NCBI RefSeq assembly: GCF_019880635.1
Contig: NZ_JAINVX010000006.1
Span: 62,001-126,000, forward strand
Direction of reading: 5' to 3'
DNA: 64,000 nucleotides
From: Hanstruepera marina
Lineage (GTDB): Bacteria > Bacteroidota > Bacteroidia > Flavobacteriales > Flavobacteriaceae
Shown: in pieces, positions 9,468-18,105 of the stretch
How the letters are laid out: every line of letters starts with the position of its first letter
Numbering within the stretch: the first letter of the stretch is position 1
The notes under the pieces: generated by a model
Told to the model about the DNA's origin: nothing
The model's database searches: none
What the model saw: only the letters and a program-made list of their open reading frames with translations
Translations under genes and position numbers: made by a program

Positions 9468-11276
9468 TTAAAAGCAGTACTTATTTTCAGCTTTTACTTT
9501 TTCGGCAATTTCATTACGTAAATCCACGATGTCTGGATAATTCTGATATTTTGTGAAACGTTTAAGTCCTATAAGCATCATACGTTGTTCATCGCCTTCG
9601 GCAAAAGAAATAATACTTTCTTTTCCTTTGTCTTCAACAATATTCACGGCATTGTATAAATATAATTTTGCCATGGCTATTTGAACAGATTGTTCTTTCT
9701 CACCAAATCGTTTGGCATTCTTTTCAGTACGTAGAATAGCAGATTCAGCCATGTAAATTTCAATAAGAATGTCTGCTGCAGCTACCAATAATTGTTGGTG
9801 GCCTTCTAAATCAGGACCAAATTTTTGAACTGCACCACCAGCAACCATTAAAAAGGTTTTCTTTAACTTCTTAATCATTTCTTTTTCTTCAGTAAATAAT
9901 TCAGAATAATCAGGTGTGTCAAATGATGGGATACCCATCAATTCATCTTGCACAGCTTGGGCTGGGCCCAGTAAATCCACATGGCCTTTCATTGCTTTTT
10001 TAACCAACATGCCTACAGATAGCATACGGTTTATTTCATTGGTCCCTTCATAAATACGAGCAATTCTAGCATCTCTCCAAGCTGCTTCCATTGGCGTTTC
10101 TTTTGAGAATCCCATACCTCCAAAAATTTGAATACCTTCATCAGCACAGTTTTGAACATCTTCAGACACGGCTACTTTTAATATAGAGCATTCAATGGCG
10201 TATTCCTCAACACCTTTTAATTCGGCTTCTTGATGTGAATTTCCAGCAGCTTCTCTTAAGGCTATGCGGTCTTCAATATTTTTGGAAGCACGATATGTAG
10301 CCGATTCACCTGCATAGGCACTAGCAGCCATTTCAGCCAACTTCTTCTTTATAGCTCCAAAATCAGATATTCTGGTTTTAAATTGTTTACGTTCATTGGC
10401 ATATTCTACAGCTGTAGTTGTAATACGTCTTTGTGAATCCAAACAAGCAGCTGCTAATTTAATACGTCCAACATTAAGTGCATTCATGGCAATTTTAAAG
10501 CCTTCGCCACGACCAGCTAGCATGTTTTCAACAGGAACAACCGTATCATTAAAGAATACTTGTCTGGTTGAAGAGGCATGGATACCAAGTTTATGTTCTT
10601 CTTCACCTAAAGTAATGCCATTTGTGTTTTCAGGATCGTACTCCACGATAAAACCAGTAATATTTTTATCATCTTCAATACGCGCAAAAACAATCATTAA
10701 ACGGCAAAATCCAGCATTTGAAATCCACATTTTTTGACCGTTAATTTTATAAGTTTTTCCATCGGCAGAAAGTTCGGCAGTTGTTTTTCCAGAATTGGCA
10801 TCACTACCAGCACCTGGCTCTGTTAAGCAATAAGAACCAAACCATTCTCCAGATGCTAATTTTGGTACATATTTTTGTTTTTGTTCTTCGGTACCGTATA
10901 AGGTTATTGGCATGGTGCCAATTCCAGTATGCGCACCAAAGGCTGTACTAAATGAACCTGTACCACTCGAAATATAGTCACATGTCAATACAGTTGATAC
11001 AAAGCCCATTCCTAATCCACCATAGGCTTCAGGAACGGCTACTCCTAAAAATCCGAGTTCACCAGCTTTTCGCATGCATTCTTCGGTTAAGGCGTAATCT
11101 TTTGCTTCAAATCTATCCTTGTGTGGAATAATTTCACGGTCATTAAATTCCATAACCGCTTCTTTCATCATCTTTTGTTCTTCTGAAAAGTCTTCAGGAG
11201 TAAACACATCCTCGCAGTTAGTTTCCTTTACCAGAAACTGTCCGCCTCTTAATATGTCTTTTTCGGTTGCTTCCAT
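9468..11276 (-). CDS. fadE: Acyl-CoA dehydrogenase
   Basis: A 602-residue FAD enzyme that makes the first oxidation of beta-oxidation, acyl-CoA to trans-2-enoyl-CoA. The middle domain has YCLTEPGAGSDANS (flavin/substrate contact) and MWISNAGFC. The C-terminal dehydrogenase domain has ARIYEGTNEINRM, with the catalytic-type glutamate in YEGTNEI. An additional C-terminal helical domain (about 440-602) makes it longer than the roughly 380-residue short-chain enzymes, like the Bacillus FadE/VLCAD type. I chose the ATG at 11276 (MEATEKDIL); an upstream in-frame start at 11351 would overlap the thiolase gene and add 25 atypical residues. Last gene of the marR-fadN-fadA-fadE operon. Confidence 0.92.
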   Translation of the reverse strand: MEATEKDILRGGQFLVKETNCEDVFTPEDFSEEQKMMKEAVMEFNDREIIPHKDRFEAKDYALTEECMRKAGELGFLGVAVPEAYGGLGMGFVSTVLTCDYISSGTGSFSTAFGAHTGIGTMPITLYGTEEQKQKYVPKLASGEWFGSYCLTEPGAGSDANSGKTTAELSADGKTYKINGQKMWISNAGFCRLMIVFARIEDDKNITGFIVEYDPENTNGITLGEEEHKLGIHASSTRQVFFNDTVVPVENMLAGRGEGFKIAMNALNVGRIKLAAACLDSQRRITTTAVEYANERKQFKTRISDFGAIKKKLAEMAASAYAGESATYRASKNIEDRIALREAAGNSHQEAELKGVEEYAIECSILKVAVSEDVQNCADEGIQIFGGMGFSKETPMEAAWRDARIARIYEGTNEINRMLSVGMLVKKAMKGHVDLLGPAQAVQDELMGIPSFDTPDYSELFTEEKEMIKKLKKTFLMVAGGAVQKFGPDLEGHQQLLVAAADILIEIYMAESAILRTEKNAKRFGEKEQSVQIAMAKLYLYNAVNIVEDKGKESIISFAEGDEQRMMLIGLKRFTKYQNYPDIVDLRNEIAEKVKAENKYCF

Positions 11277-11299
11277 TGCTATAAATTGTATTTTGTTTT

Positions 11300-12490
11300 T
11301 TAATTTAAAAATTCGAAAATTCCACAAGCGCCTTGACCTGTCCCTACACACATGGTAACTGCTCCGTATTTTCCTTTCATATTGCGTTTGCGCATTTCAT
11401 CAAACAGTTGAACTGACAGTTTAGCACCAGTACAACCAAGTGGATGTCCTAATGCAATAGCACCACCATTTACATTAACAATATCATTATTCAAATCCAG
11501 TTCCCTGATAACAGCTATTGATTGTGATGCGAACGCTTCATTAAGTTCAATTAACTCCAAGTCAGATTGTTTTAAACCTGCTTGTTTTAAGGCTTTTGGA
11601 ATGGCTTTTACAGGACCAATTCCCATGATTCGCGGCTCCACACCAGCAGCAGCATAGTTTACCAAACGTGCAATAGGTTTAAGGTTTAGTTCCTTTACCA
11701 AATCTTCACTCATAATCATCACAAAAGCAGCACCATCGCTCATTTGCGAGGAGTTTCCAGCAGTAACACTACCACCTTGAGCAAATACTGGTCTTAATTT
11801 TGCCAATGCTTCTAAATTAGTACCTTTTCGTGGGCCTTCATCTTTTGTAACTGTGTATGATTTTGTTGCTTTTTTACCGTTTTCATCAATATAAGTTTGC
11901 TCTACTTCAATAGGCACAATTTGATCTTGAAAACGATTCTCGGCTTGAGCTTTTAAAGCTTTCATGTGTGAGTTGTAGGCAAATTCATCTTGGTCTTCAC
12001 GAGAAACTTTAAACTGATTGGCTACAGCTTCAGCTGTATTACCCATTCCCCAATAGTATTCTTCATGGCCAGCTTTAACAATGTCATAATTCAATTCAGG
12101 TTTAAAACCTGTCATTGGAACAGCACTCATACTTTCAGCACCACCTGCTATAATACAGTCAGCCATTCCAGCTTGAATTTTTGCCGTTGCAATTCCTATA
12201 GTTTCAATTCCAGAAGAGCAAAATCTGTTTACAGTCACACCAGGAACATCTACAATATCCAATCCCATTAATGAAATGAGTCGTCCCATGTTTAAACCTT
12301 GCGAACCTTCAGGCATGGCATTACCTACAATCACATCATCAATGCGTTTTTTGTCAAAATCGGGTAGCTCTTTCATCATATGAGCTATGGTTTCAGCAGC
12401 TAACTCATCGGTTCTTTTAAAACGGAACACGCCTTTTGGTGCTTTACCAACAGCTGTTCTATATGCTTTTACTATATATGCTTGTTTCAT
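11300..12490 (-). CDS. fadA: Acetyl-CoA C-acyltransferase (3-ketoacyl-CoA thiolase)
   Basis: A 396-residue thiolase catalysing the last step of beta-oxidation, cleaving 3-ketoacyl-CoA with CoA to release acetyl-CoA. The nucleophile is Cys91 in NRFCSSGIETI, with His349 in GGAIALGHPLGCTGA and the second cysteine, Cys381, in CVGTGQGACGIFE. Length is standard. It lies 4 nt after fadN and 23 nt before fadE, so it is firmly within the operon. Confidence 0.95.
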   Translation of the reverse strand: MKQAYIVKAYRTAVGKAPKGVFRFKRTDELAAETIAHMMKELPDFDKKRIDDVIVGNAMPEGSQGLNMGRLISLMGLDIVDVPGVTVNRFCSSGIETIGIATAKIQAGMADCIIAGGAESMSAVPMTGFKPELNYDIVKAGHEEYYWGMGNTAEAVANQFKVSREDQDEFAYNSHMKALKAQAENRFQDQIVPIEVEQTYIDENGKKATKSYTVTKDEGPRKGTNLEALAKLRPVFAQGGSVTAGNSSQMSDGAAFVMIMSEDLVKELNLKPIARLVNYAAAGVEPRIMGIGPVKAIPKALKQAGLKQSDLELIELNEAFASQSIAVIRELDLNNDIVNVNGGAIALGHPLGCTGAKLSVQLFDEMRKRNMKGKYGAVTMCVGTGQGACGIFEFLN

Positions 12491-12494
12491 TTTA

Positions 12495-14903
12495 TTAGTT
12501 TCTTAAAGGTTTTCCTGTTTTTAACATGTGTTGGATGCGCTCTAGAGTTTTTCGTTCCGTACACAACGATAAAAATGCTTCGCGTTCGAGATCTAAAAGA
12601 TATTGTTCAGATACCAATGTAGGTTCTGACAGGTCACCACCAGCCATAACGTATGCCAATTTGTTGGCTATTTTATGATCATGCTCACTAATATAATTTG
12701 AAGCTTCCATAGAATCCGTTCCAACTAAAAACATTCCCAAAGCTTGTTTACCTAACACTTTAACGTCTGTTCTTTTAACAGGTTTGGTATAACCAGCATC
12801 AGCCATTAATTTGGCATGGGCTTTGGCAGTTGCAATTTGTCTGTCTTTGTTTACTACAATAACATCTTTGCCTTTTTGAAGAATTCCCAAATCAAAAGCT
12901 TCGTAAGCTGAAGTTGATACTTTAGCCATTCCAATTGTTAGGAAATACTCTTGCAAGACGTTTAATTCAACATCTCCTTTTCGGAATGTATCTTGGGCTC
13001 TTAAAGCCATTTCTTTGGAACCACCTCCACCAGGAATGACACCAACCCCAAATTCCACCAATCCAATATAAGTTTCAGCTGCCGCAACAACTTTATCGGC
13101 ATGCATTGAGAGCTCACAACCACCACCAAGAGCCATTCCATGAGGAGCAGCTACCGTTGGGATGGAAGAGTAGCGCATACGCATCATGGTATCTTGGAAA
13201 TATTTGATTGCCATGTTCAGTTCGTCATATTCTTGCTCTGCAGCCATCATAAAAATCATACCTATATTGGCACCAACCGAGAAGTTAGCAGCTTGATTCC
13301 CTATAACTAATCCTTCGAAGTCTTTTTCTGCTAAATCAACGGCTTTATTTAGACCAGCTAAAACATCACCACCAATCGTGTTCATTTTAGATTGGAACTC
13401 ACAATTCAGTATTCCATCTCCTAAATCCTCAATAACAACACCTGAATTCTTGAATACTTCATTAGATTTTCTAATATTATCTAAAATAATGAAGGCGTCT
13501 TGTCCAGGTATTTTAGTTTGTTTTTTCGATGGAATATCATAGAAATAGGTAGCACCTTCTTTTACTGAATAAAATGATTTGCTTCCAGAAGTCAGCATCT
13601 CATTTACCCAATCGGCTACTTGATGCCCTTCAGATTTAATTAGCTCCAACCCTTTTTCAACACCTACAGCATCCCAGATTTGGAATGGACCATGTTCCCA
13701 TCCAAAGCCAGCTTTCATGGCATCATCTATTTTGTATAAATCATCAGAGATTTCTGGAATCCTGTTCGAAACATAAGCAAACATGGCCGCAAAATTCTTA
13801 CGATAGAATTCGCCAGCTTTGTCTTTTCCAGAAACTAGAATAGGAAAACGATCAATTACTTTATCTACAGTCTTAGTTAATTCAAGTGTGGCAAACTGTG
13901 CTCGTTTTTTAGACCGATATTCTAAAGTGTCTAAATCAAGCGATAAGATGTCACTTTTACCTTTATCGTCTTTTACTTTTTTGTAGAAGCCTTGTCCGGT
14001 TTTGCTACCCAACCATTTGTTCTCCATCATAGTGTTGATGAAGTCGGGAAGTTTAAACAACTCATGAGCTTCATCGTTGGGGCAATTGTCATAAATACCA
14101 TTTGCAACATGAACTAATGTGTCCAAACCAACAACATCAACGGTTCTGAAAGTTGCTGATTTTGGTCGGCCAATTACAGGACCAGTTAATTTATCAATTT
14201 CTTCAATGGTTAGACCTAATTCTTTTACTTGATGAAATAAGCTTTGAATTCCAAAGATTCCAATTCTATTTCCAATGAAAGCAGGTGTGTCCTTGGCAAT
14301 AACCGATGTTTTTCCTAGATACTTTTCACCATATTCATTTAAAAAGTCTAATATATCATGAGAAGTTTTAGGACCTGGAATAATTTCAAATAGTTTTAGG
14401 TAACGGGCCGGATTGAAGAAGTGCGTTCCACAAAAATGTTTTTGAAAGTCTTCGCTTCGACCTTCACTCATAAAGTGGATAGGAATCCCTGATGTATTTG
14501 ATGTGATAAGTGTGCCAGGAGTTCTGAATTTTTCAATGTTCTCAAATACTTGTTTTTTGATATCCAAGCGCTCAACCACTACTTCAATAACCCAATCGAC
14601 ATCTTTAATTTTAGCTAAATCATCTTCTAAATTTCCTGTTGAAATTCGATTGGCAAATTTTTGATGATAAATAGGAGAGGGTTTAGATTTTAAAGCGGTT
14701 TGTAGTGATTGATTTACAATACGGTTGCGTACGACCTTGTCTTCTAATGTTAAGCCCTTGGCTTTTTCAATATCGTTTAGTTCTCTTGGAACGATATCGA
14801 GTAGGAGCACATCAACACCAATATTGGCAAAATGACAGGCAATACCGCTTCCCATTATTCCTGAACCAATAACAGCTACTTTGTTTATTCTACGTTTACT
14901 CAT
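12495..14903 (-). CDS. fadN: 3-hydroxyacyl-CoA dehydrogenase / enoyl-CoA hydratase, FadN type
   Basis: An 802-residue bifunctional beta-oxidation enzyme with the dehydrogenase first. The NAD-binding loop GSGIMGSGIACHFA is at residues about 13-26, the catalytic HFFNP motif at about 161, and two 3HCDH C-terminal domains follow. The enoyl-CoA hydratase domain is C-terminal (about 500-700), with both glutamates present in GGGCELSMHAD (about 598) and EFGVGVIPGGGG. This order is the reverse of E. coli FadB and matches Bacillus FadN, as does the operon order fadN-fadA-fadE. It starts one base after the marR stop codon, implying translational coupling. Confidence 0.94.
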   Translation of the reverse strand: MSKRRINKVAVIGSGIMGSGIACHFANIGVDVLLLDIVPRELNDIEKAKGLTLEDKVVRNRIVNQSLQTALKSKPSPIYHQKFANRISTGNLEDDLAKIKDVDWVIEVVVERLDIKKQVFENIEKFRTPGTLITSNTSGIPIHFMSEGRSEDFQKHFCGTHFFNPARYLKLFEIIPGPKTSHDILDFLNEYGEKYLGKTSVIAKDTPAFIGNRIGIFGIQSLFHQVKELGLTIEEIDKLTGPVIGRPKSATFRTVDVVGLDTLVHVANGIYDNCPNDEAHELFKLPDFINTMMENKWLGSKTGQGFYKKVKDDKGKSDILSLDLDTLEYRSKKRAQFATLELTKTVDKVIDRFPILVSGKDKAGEFYRKNFAAMFAYVSNRIPEISDDLYKIDDAMKAGFGWEHGPFQIWDAVGVEKGLELIKSEGHQVADWVNEMLTSGSKSFYSVKEGATYFYDIPSKKQTKIPGQDAFIILDNIRKSNEVFKNSGVVIEDLGDGILNCEFQSKMNTIGGDVLAGLNKAVDLAEKDFEGLVIGNQAANFSVGANIGMIFMMAAEQEYDELNMAIKYFQDTMMRMRYSSIPTVAAPHGMALGGGCELSMHADKVVAAAETYIGLVEFGVGVIPGGGGSKEMALRAQDTFRKGDVELNVLQEYFLTIGMAKVSTSAYEAFDLGILQKGKDVIVVNKDRQIATAKAHAKLMADAGYTKPVKRTDVKVLGKQALGMFLVGTDSMEASNYISEHDHKIANKLAYVMAGGDLSEPTLVSEQYLLDLEREAFLSLCTERKTLERIQHMLKTGKPLRN

Positions 14904-14904
14904 G

Positions 14905-15360
14905 TTACTTAAGTATGTGTTCTTTTTGGTTATATATTTTTTTATTTGAAATCATGTTGTTTATAAGTTCAGCTACTTCATAAAAGTGATCGAGCTTATC
15001 TTGCGAAATATTCTTGCGAATGGCTTCATTAAATGTTAAAACTTTTTCTCTTGAATATGCACGTTTCTCGCGTCCAAATTCTGTTAAATGGATGATGACG
15101 CCACGACCATCTTCAGGATTTGGTTTACGTTCTATTAAACCTTTTTCTTCCATGGTCTTAAGTGTTCTTGAAAGGCTAGTCGCTTCCATTCCCATTTTTG
15201 GACCTAAAGAGGTAGATGGTGTACCATTATCAGGATCTATACTCAATAAAGCAAAGCCTGTTGCCATAGTAGTCTCGAATTGTGCAGCCTCTTCGTTGTA
15301 CATTTTATTTATGGCTAACCATGTGGTTCTGAAGACGTAATCAATGGTTTTATCCTTCAT
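14905..15360 (-). CDS. MarR family transcriptional regulator of the fad operon
   Basis: A 151-residue winged-helix regulator. The core SLSRTLKTMEEKGLIERKPNPEDGRGVIIHLTEFG (recognition helix and wing, with the DxR wing tip as DGRG) is typical of MarR. It is the first gene of the operon and lies directly downstream of a 24-bp palindrome, so autorepression together with fadNAE is likely. By analogy with fatty-acid-responsive regulators the ligand may be acyl-CoA; this is inference, and other fadN operons use TetR-type FadR instead. Confidence 0.9.
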   Translation of the reverse strand: MKDKTIDYVFRTTWLAINKMYNEEAAQFETTMATGFALLSIDPDNGTPSTSLGPKMGMEATSLSRTLKTMEEKGLIERKPNPEDGRGVIIHLTEFGREKRAYSREKVLTFNEAIRKNISQDKLDHFYEVAELINNMISNKKIYNQKEHILK

Positions 15361-15379
15361 ATATTGGAATTTTGGAATC

Positions 15380-15387
15380 CAAATATA
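15380..15387 (-). promoter_or_regulatory. -7 promoter element of the marR-fad operon
   Basis: On the minus strand this reads TATATTTG, an exact match to the Bacteroidota TAnnTTTG element. It lies 20 nt upstream of the marR start and 6 bp from the 24-bp palindrome. No clear TTG is seen at -33; the palindrome occupies that place. Confidence 0.65.
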
Positions 15388-15393
15388 AGAAAT

Positions 15394-15417
15394 ATTTATT
15401 ATGCATGCATAATAAAT
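15394..15417. promoter_or_regulatory. 24-bp perfect palindrome, probable MarR operator
   Basis: The core ATGCATGCAT at 15401-15410 is flanked by ATTTATT on the left and AATAAAT on the right, so all 12 bases of each arm pair. It covers the spacer and -33 region of the fad promoter, so bound repressor would block RNA polymerase. It is the only such element in the 119-bp gap between the acyl-CoA synthetase gene and marR. Confidence 0.75.
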
Positions 15418-15479
15418 TGTGAAATTTTTTAAAATATTGAAATGAAAACACCTGATTATTTAGTCAGGCATTTAATGCA

Positions 15480-17246
15480 TTAAGAGCGGTAAATTTTTTC
15501 GATAAGATCTAGATACTTTTCTTTGATTATTTTTCGTTTCATTTTCATGGTAGGTGTGAGGTGACCACCATCTATAGTCCAGACATCAGGAGTAATTTCA
15601 AACTTTTTTATTTGTTCCCATTTACCAAATTTTTTATTGGCAGCATCGATTTCTTCTTGAATTCTAACTTTTAATTTTTGATTTTCTATAATAGATTCAG
15701 TGGAAAACTCAATATTATGGCGTTTAGCCCATTCCTTTACAAATTCGTAGTTTATCTGAATTAAGGCAGCGGGCATTTTTTCACCTTCACCAATAACCAT
15801 TATTTGTTCAATAAAACGAGATTGCTTGAATTCGTTTTCTAGTAGGGCAGGAGCTACATATTTTCCGCCGGAAGTTTTAAATATTTCTTTCTTACGATCT
15901 GTGATTTTAAGAAAACCATCTGAATCGATTTCACCAATATCCCCAGTGTGGAAATAATTTCCTGTCATGACTTCAGCAGTTTTTTCTGGATCTTTATAAT
16001 AGCCCTGCATTACGTTGGGGCCTTTTACCAATATTTCACCATCATCAGCAATTTTAACCTCTACATTGTCAATAATACGTCCTACAGTTCCAATTTTAAA
16101 CCCTTTATCCCTTTGGTCATTTACTGAAATTACGGGAGAAGTTTCTGTTAAACCATAGCCTTCCATGATAGGCATACCAGCTGCAGCAAACATTCTCGTT
16201 AGACGCGGTTGTAAGGCAGCACTACCAGAAACCATGAGTTCTAAATTACCACCAAGACCTTCCTGCCATTTGCTAAAAATAAGTTTGCGTGCCAGCTTTA
16301 ATTGTTTTTCATACCACCAACCATTAGTACCATACGGTTCGTATTTTAAACCCAAATCTATTGCCCAAAAGAAAAGTACTTTTTTTAATCCTGACAACTC
16401 ACTGCCTTTAGCAACAATTTTGTCATAAACCTTTTCGTATAGCCTTGGAACCGCTGTCATAACATTGGGTTTGACTTCCTTAAGATTATCGCTCATAGCT
16501 TCTATGGATTCCGCAAAATAAATTTCAACACCGCAGAATTGATATAGATACAAAATCATGCGTTCAAAAACATGACATACAGGAAGAAAACTCAAGGATT
16601 TTGATTTGCCATAATCAAAAGGAACCCGTTTTTCACTATCCAAAACATTTGATACAATATTATTATGTGAAAGCATTACACCTTTAGGTGTTCCTGTGGT
16701 TCCTGAAGTATAAATTAAAGTAGCTAAATCATCAGGTTTAACTTGACTTTTCCGGTCTTCAACAACATCTTGATTAGAGTCATCTTTTCCCAGTTCCAAA
16801 ACTTCTTTCCAATTGGATTCGCCAATGACGTCATCAAAAGTATAAACGCCCTTAAGTTTCGTGTTGTTTTTAATGGCATTTAATTTCTCAACAATCTCTT
16901 TATCAGATACAAAACAATACGTAGCTTCAGAGTGGTTTAGAATATATTGATAATCTTCTTTAGATATAGTAGGGTATATAGGTACATTTTGTGCGCCAAT
17001 CTGCAAGACGCCTACATCCATTATATTCCATTCTGTTCTGTTGGTTGTAGAAATTACAGCTATTTTATCATTTGAATTAACACCTAAACGTATCAAACCA
17101 CGGCTAATAGCGTTGGCTTGATTAATATATTCTTGAGTTGAAATTGAAACCCACTCACCATTATACTTAGTAGTAAAGGCTTTATTAAGGTTATAGGTTT
17201 CAAGTTGGTAGTAAGGAAAATCAAAAAGTCTGGTAATATCTGCCAT
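15480..17246 (-). CDS. fadD: Long-chain fatty acid-CoA ligase (AMP-forming)
   Basis: A 588-residue acyl-CoA synthetase that activates fatty acids with ATP and CoA, feeding the adjacent beta-oxidation operon. Motifs are LIYTSGTTGTPKG (P-loop, 177-189), GYGLTETSPVIS, YFHTGDIGE and DRKKEIFKTSGGKYVAP with the hinge and catalytic-loop region, plus a C-terminal lysine-rich stretch. The length matches the long-chain family (FACL/VLACS-like in Bacteroidota). It is transcribed in the same direction as marR-fad but separated by 119 bp containing the operator, so it may be a separate unit or read through. Confidence 0.92.
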   Translation of the reverse strand: MADITRLFDFPYYQLETYNLNKAFTTKYNGEWVSISTQEYINQANAISRGLIRLGVNSNDKIAVISTTNRTEWNIMDVGVLQIGAQNVPIYPTISKEDYQYILNHSEATYCFVSDKEIVEKLNAIKNNTKLKGVYTFDDVIGESNWKEVLELGKDDSNQDVVEDRKSQVKPDDLATLIYTSGTTGTPKGVMLSHNNIVSNVLDSEKRVPFDYGKSKSLSFLPVCHVFERMILYLYQFCGVEIYFAESIEAMSDNLKEVKPNVMTAVPRLYEKVYDKIVAKGSELSGLKKVLFFWAIDLGLKYEPYGTNGWWYEKQLKLARKLIFSKWQEGLGGNLELMVSGSAALQPRLTRMFAAAGMPIMEGYGLTETSPVISVNDQRDKGFKIGTVGRIIDNVEVKIADDGEILVKGPNVMQGYYKDPEKTAEVMTGNYFHTGDIGEIDSDGFLKITDRKKEIFKTSGGKYVAPALLENEFKQSRFIEQIMVIGEGEKMPAALIQINYEFVKEWAKRHNIEFSTESIIENQKLKVRIQEEIDAANKKFGKWEQIKKFEITPDVWTIDGGHLTPTMKMKRKIIKEKYLDLIEKIYRS

Positions 17247-17336
17247 CTGTCTTGTCTAATTTGAAGACATGCAAATTATGAAATAAAAAGGTATTATCAA
17301 ATGGGAAAAATATCTTCAATTAGAATTCAAAATCTT

Positions 17337-18098
17337 TTATGTATCCATTAATGCGGACATGACTTTAATAAAATCTTCCTTTTTTGAACGTGAGATACTT
17401 ACGGAATCGTTATTGTTCATGATTATATAACCGCCATCAGATTTAATATATTTTTTCACTTCCTTTAAGTTTATAAGAAAGCTGTTATGAACACGCATAA
17501 AATCTTGTTCGAAGAGCAAATTTTCATATTCTTTTAAATGCTTGCTAACCAAAATAGTTTCTTTGTTTTTTAATATAAACTTGGTATAGGAACCTTCTGC
17601 TTTACAATAAAGAATGTTATTTACTTCAATAAATTCAAAACCATCAGAAGTTGCTAAACAAATCTTATTTAAAGTAGGTTTCCGTTGTTTGAGATTCAGC
17701 ATTAGTGTCTCTAATTGTTTTTTATAAACGTCTTGGTTTTTCTTTTTTCTTGCTTTTTCAACGGCATTTTGTAGTTCTTCTAAATCTATGGGTTTTAATA
17801 AATAATCTAAAGAGCTAAATTTAACAGCTTTAATGGCATATTGGTCGAAAGCTGTGGTGAATATAACATCGAATTGAATATTATTAAGTCGGTTTATGAC
17901 ATCAAAGCCAGTTCCTGTTTGTAATTCAATATCTAAAAATACCACATCAGGTTTTAATTGTGCTATTGTTGAAACCGCTTCTTCAACTGATTCGGCCAAT
18001 CCAACGATTTCAATATTTAAGCAAAACTCTTCTAACAGGTTTTTTAATGATTCTCTGCTGTGTTTTTCATCTTCAACTATAACTGCTCTTAATTCCAT
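17337..18098 (-). CDS. LytTR family response regulator
   Basis: A 253-residue two-component regulator. The receiver domain (1-120) has the acidic pair E9/D10, phosphoacceptor Asp56 in VVFLDIEL, Thr81-Thr82 and Lys102 in LLKP. The LytTR DNA-binding domain (about 150-250) has FIEVNNILYCKAEGSYTKF and DFMRVHNSFLINLKEV. It is 7 nt downstream of a LytS-like kinase gene and is the only output protein for two sensor genes. Family members bind pairs of short direct repeats two helical turns apart, which makes the repeats at 22332-22449 candidate targets. Confidence 0.93.
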   Translation of the reverse strand: MELRAVIVEDEKHSRESLKNLLEEFCLNIEIVGLAESVEEAVSTIAQLKPDVVFLDIELQTGTGFDVINRLNNIQFDVIFTTAFDQYAIKAVKFSSLDYLLKPIDLEELQNAVEKARKKKNQDVYKKQLETLMLNLKQRKPTLNKICLATSDGFEFIEVNNILYCKAEGSYTKFILKNKETILVSKHLKEYENLLFEQDFMRVHNSFLINLKEVKKYIKSDGGYIIMNNNDSVSISRSKKEDFIKVMSALMDT

Positions 18099-18105
18099 GT
18101 TTTCT

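Noticed and set aside
11277-11351. Longer start for fadE (adds 25 residues)
   Set aside because: It would overlap the end of fadA and encodes a basic sequence foreign to the family; the ATG at 11276 fits.
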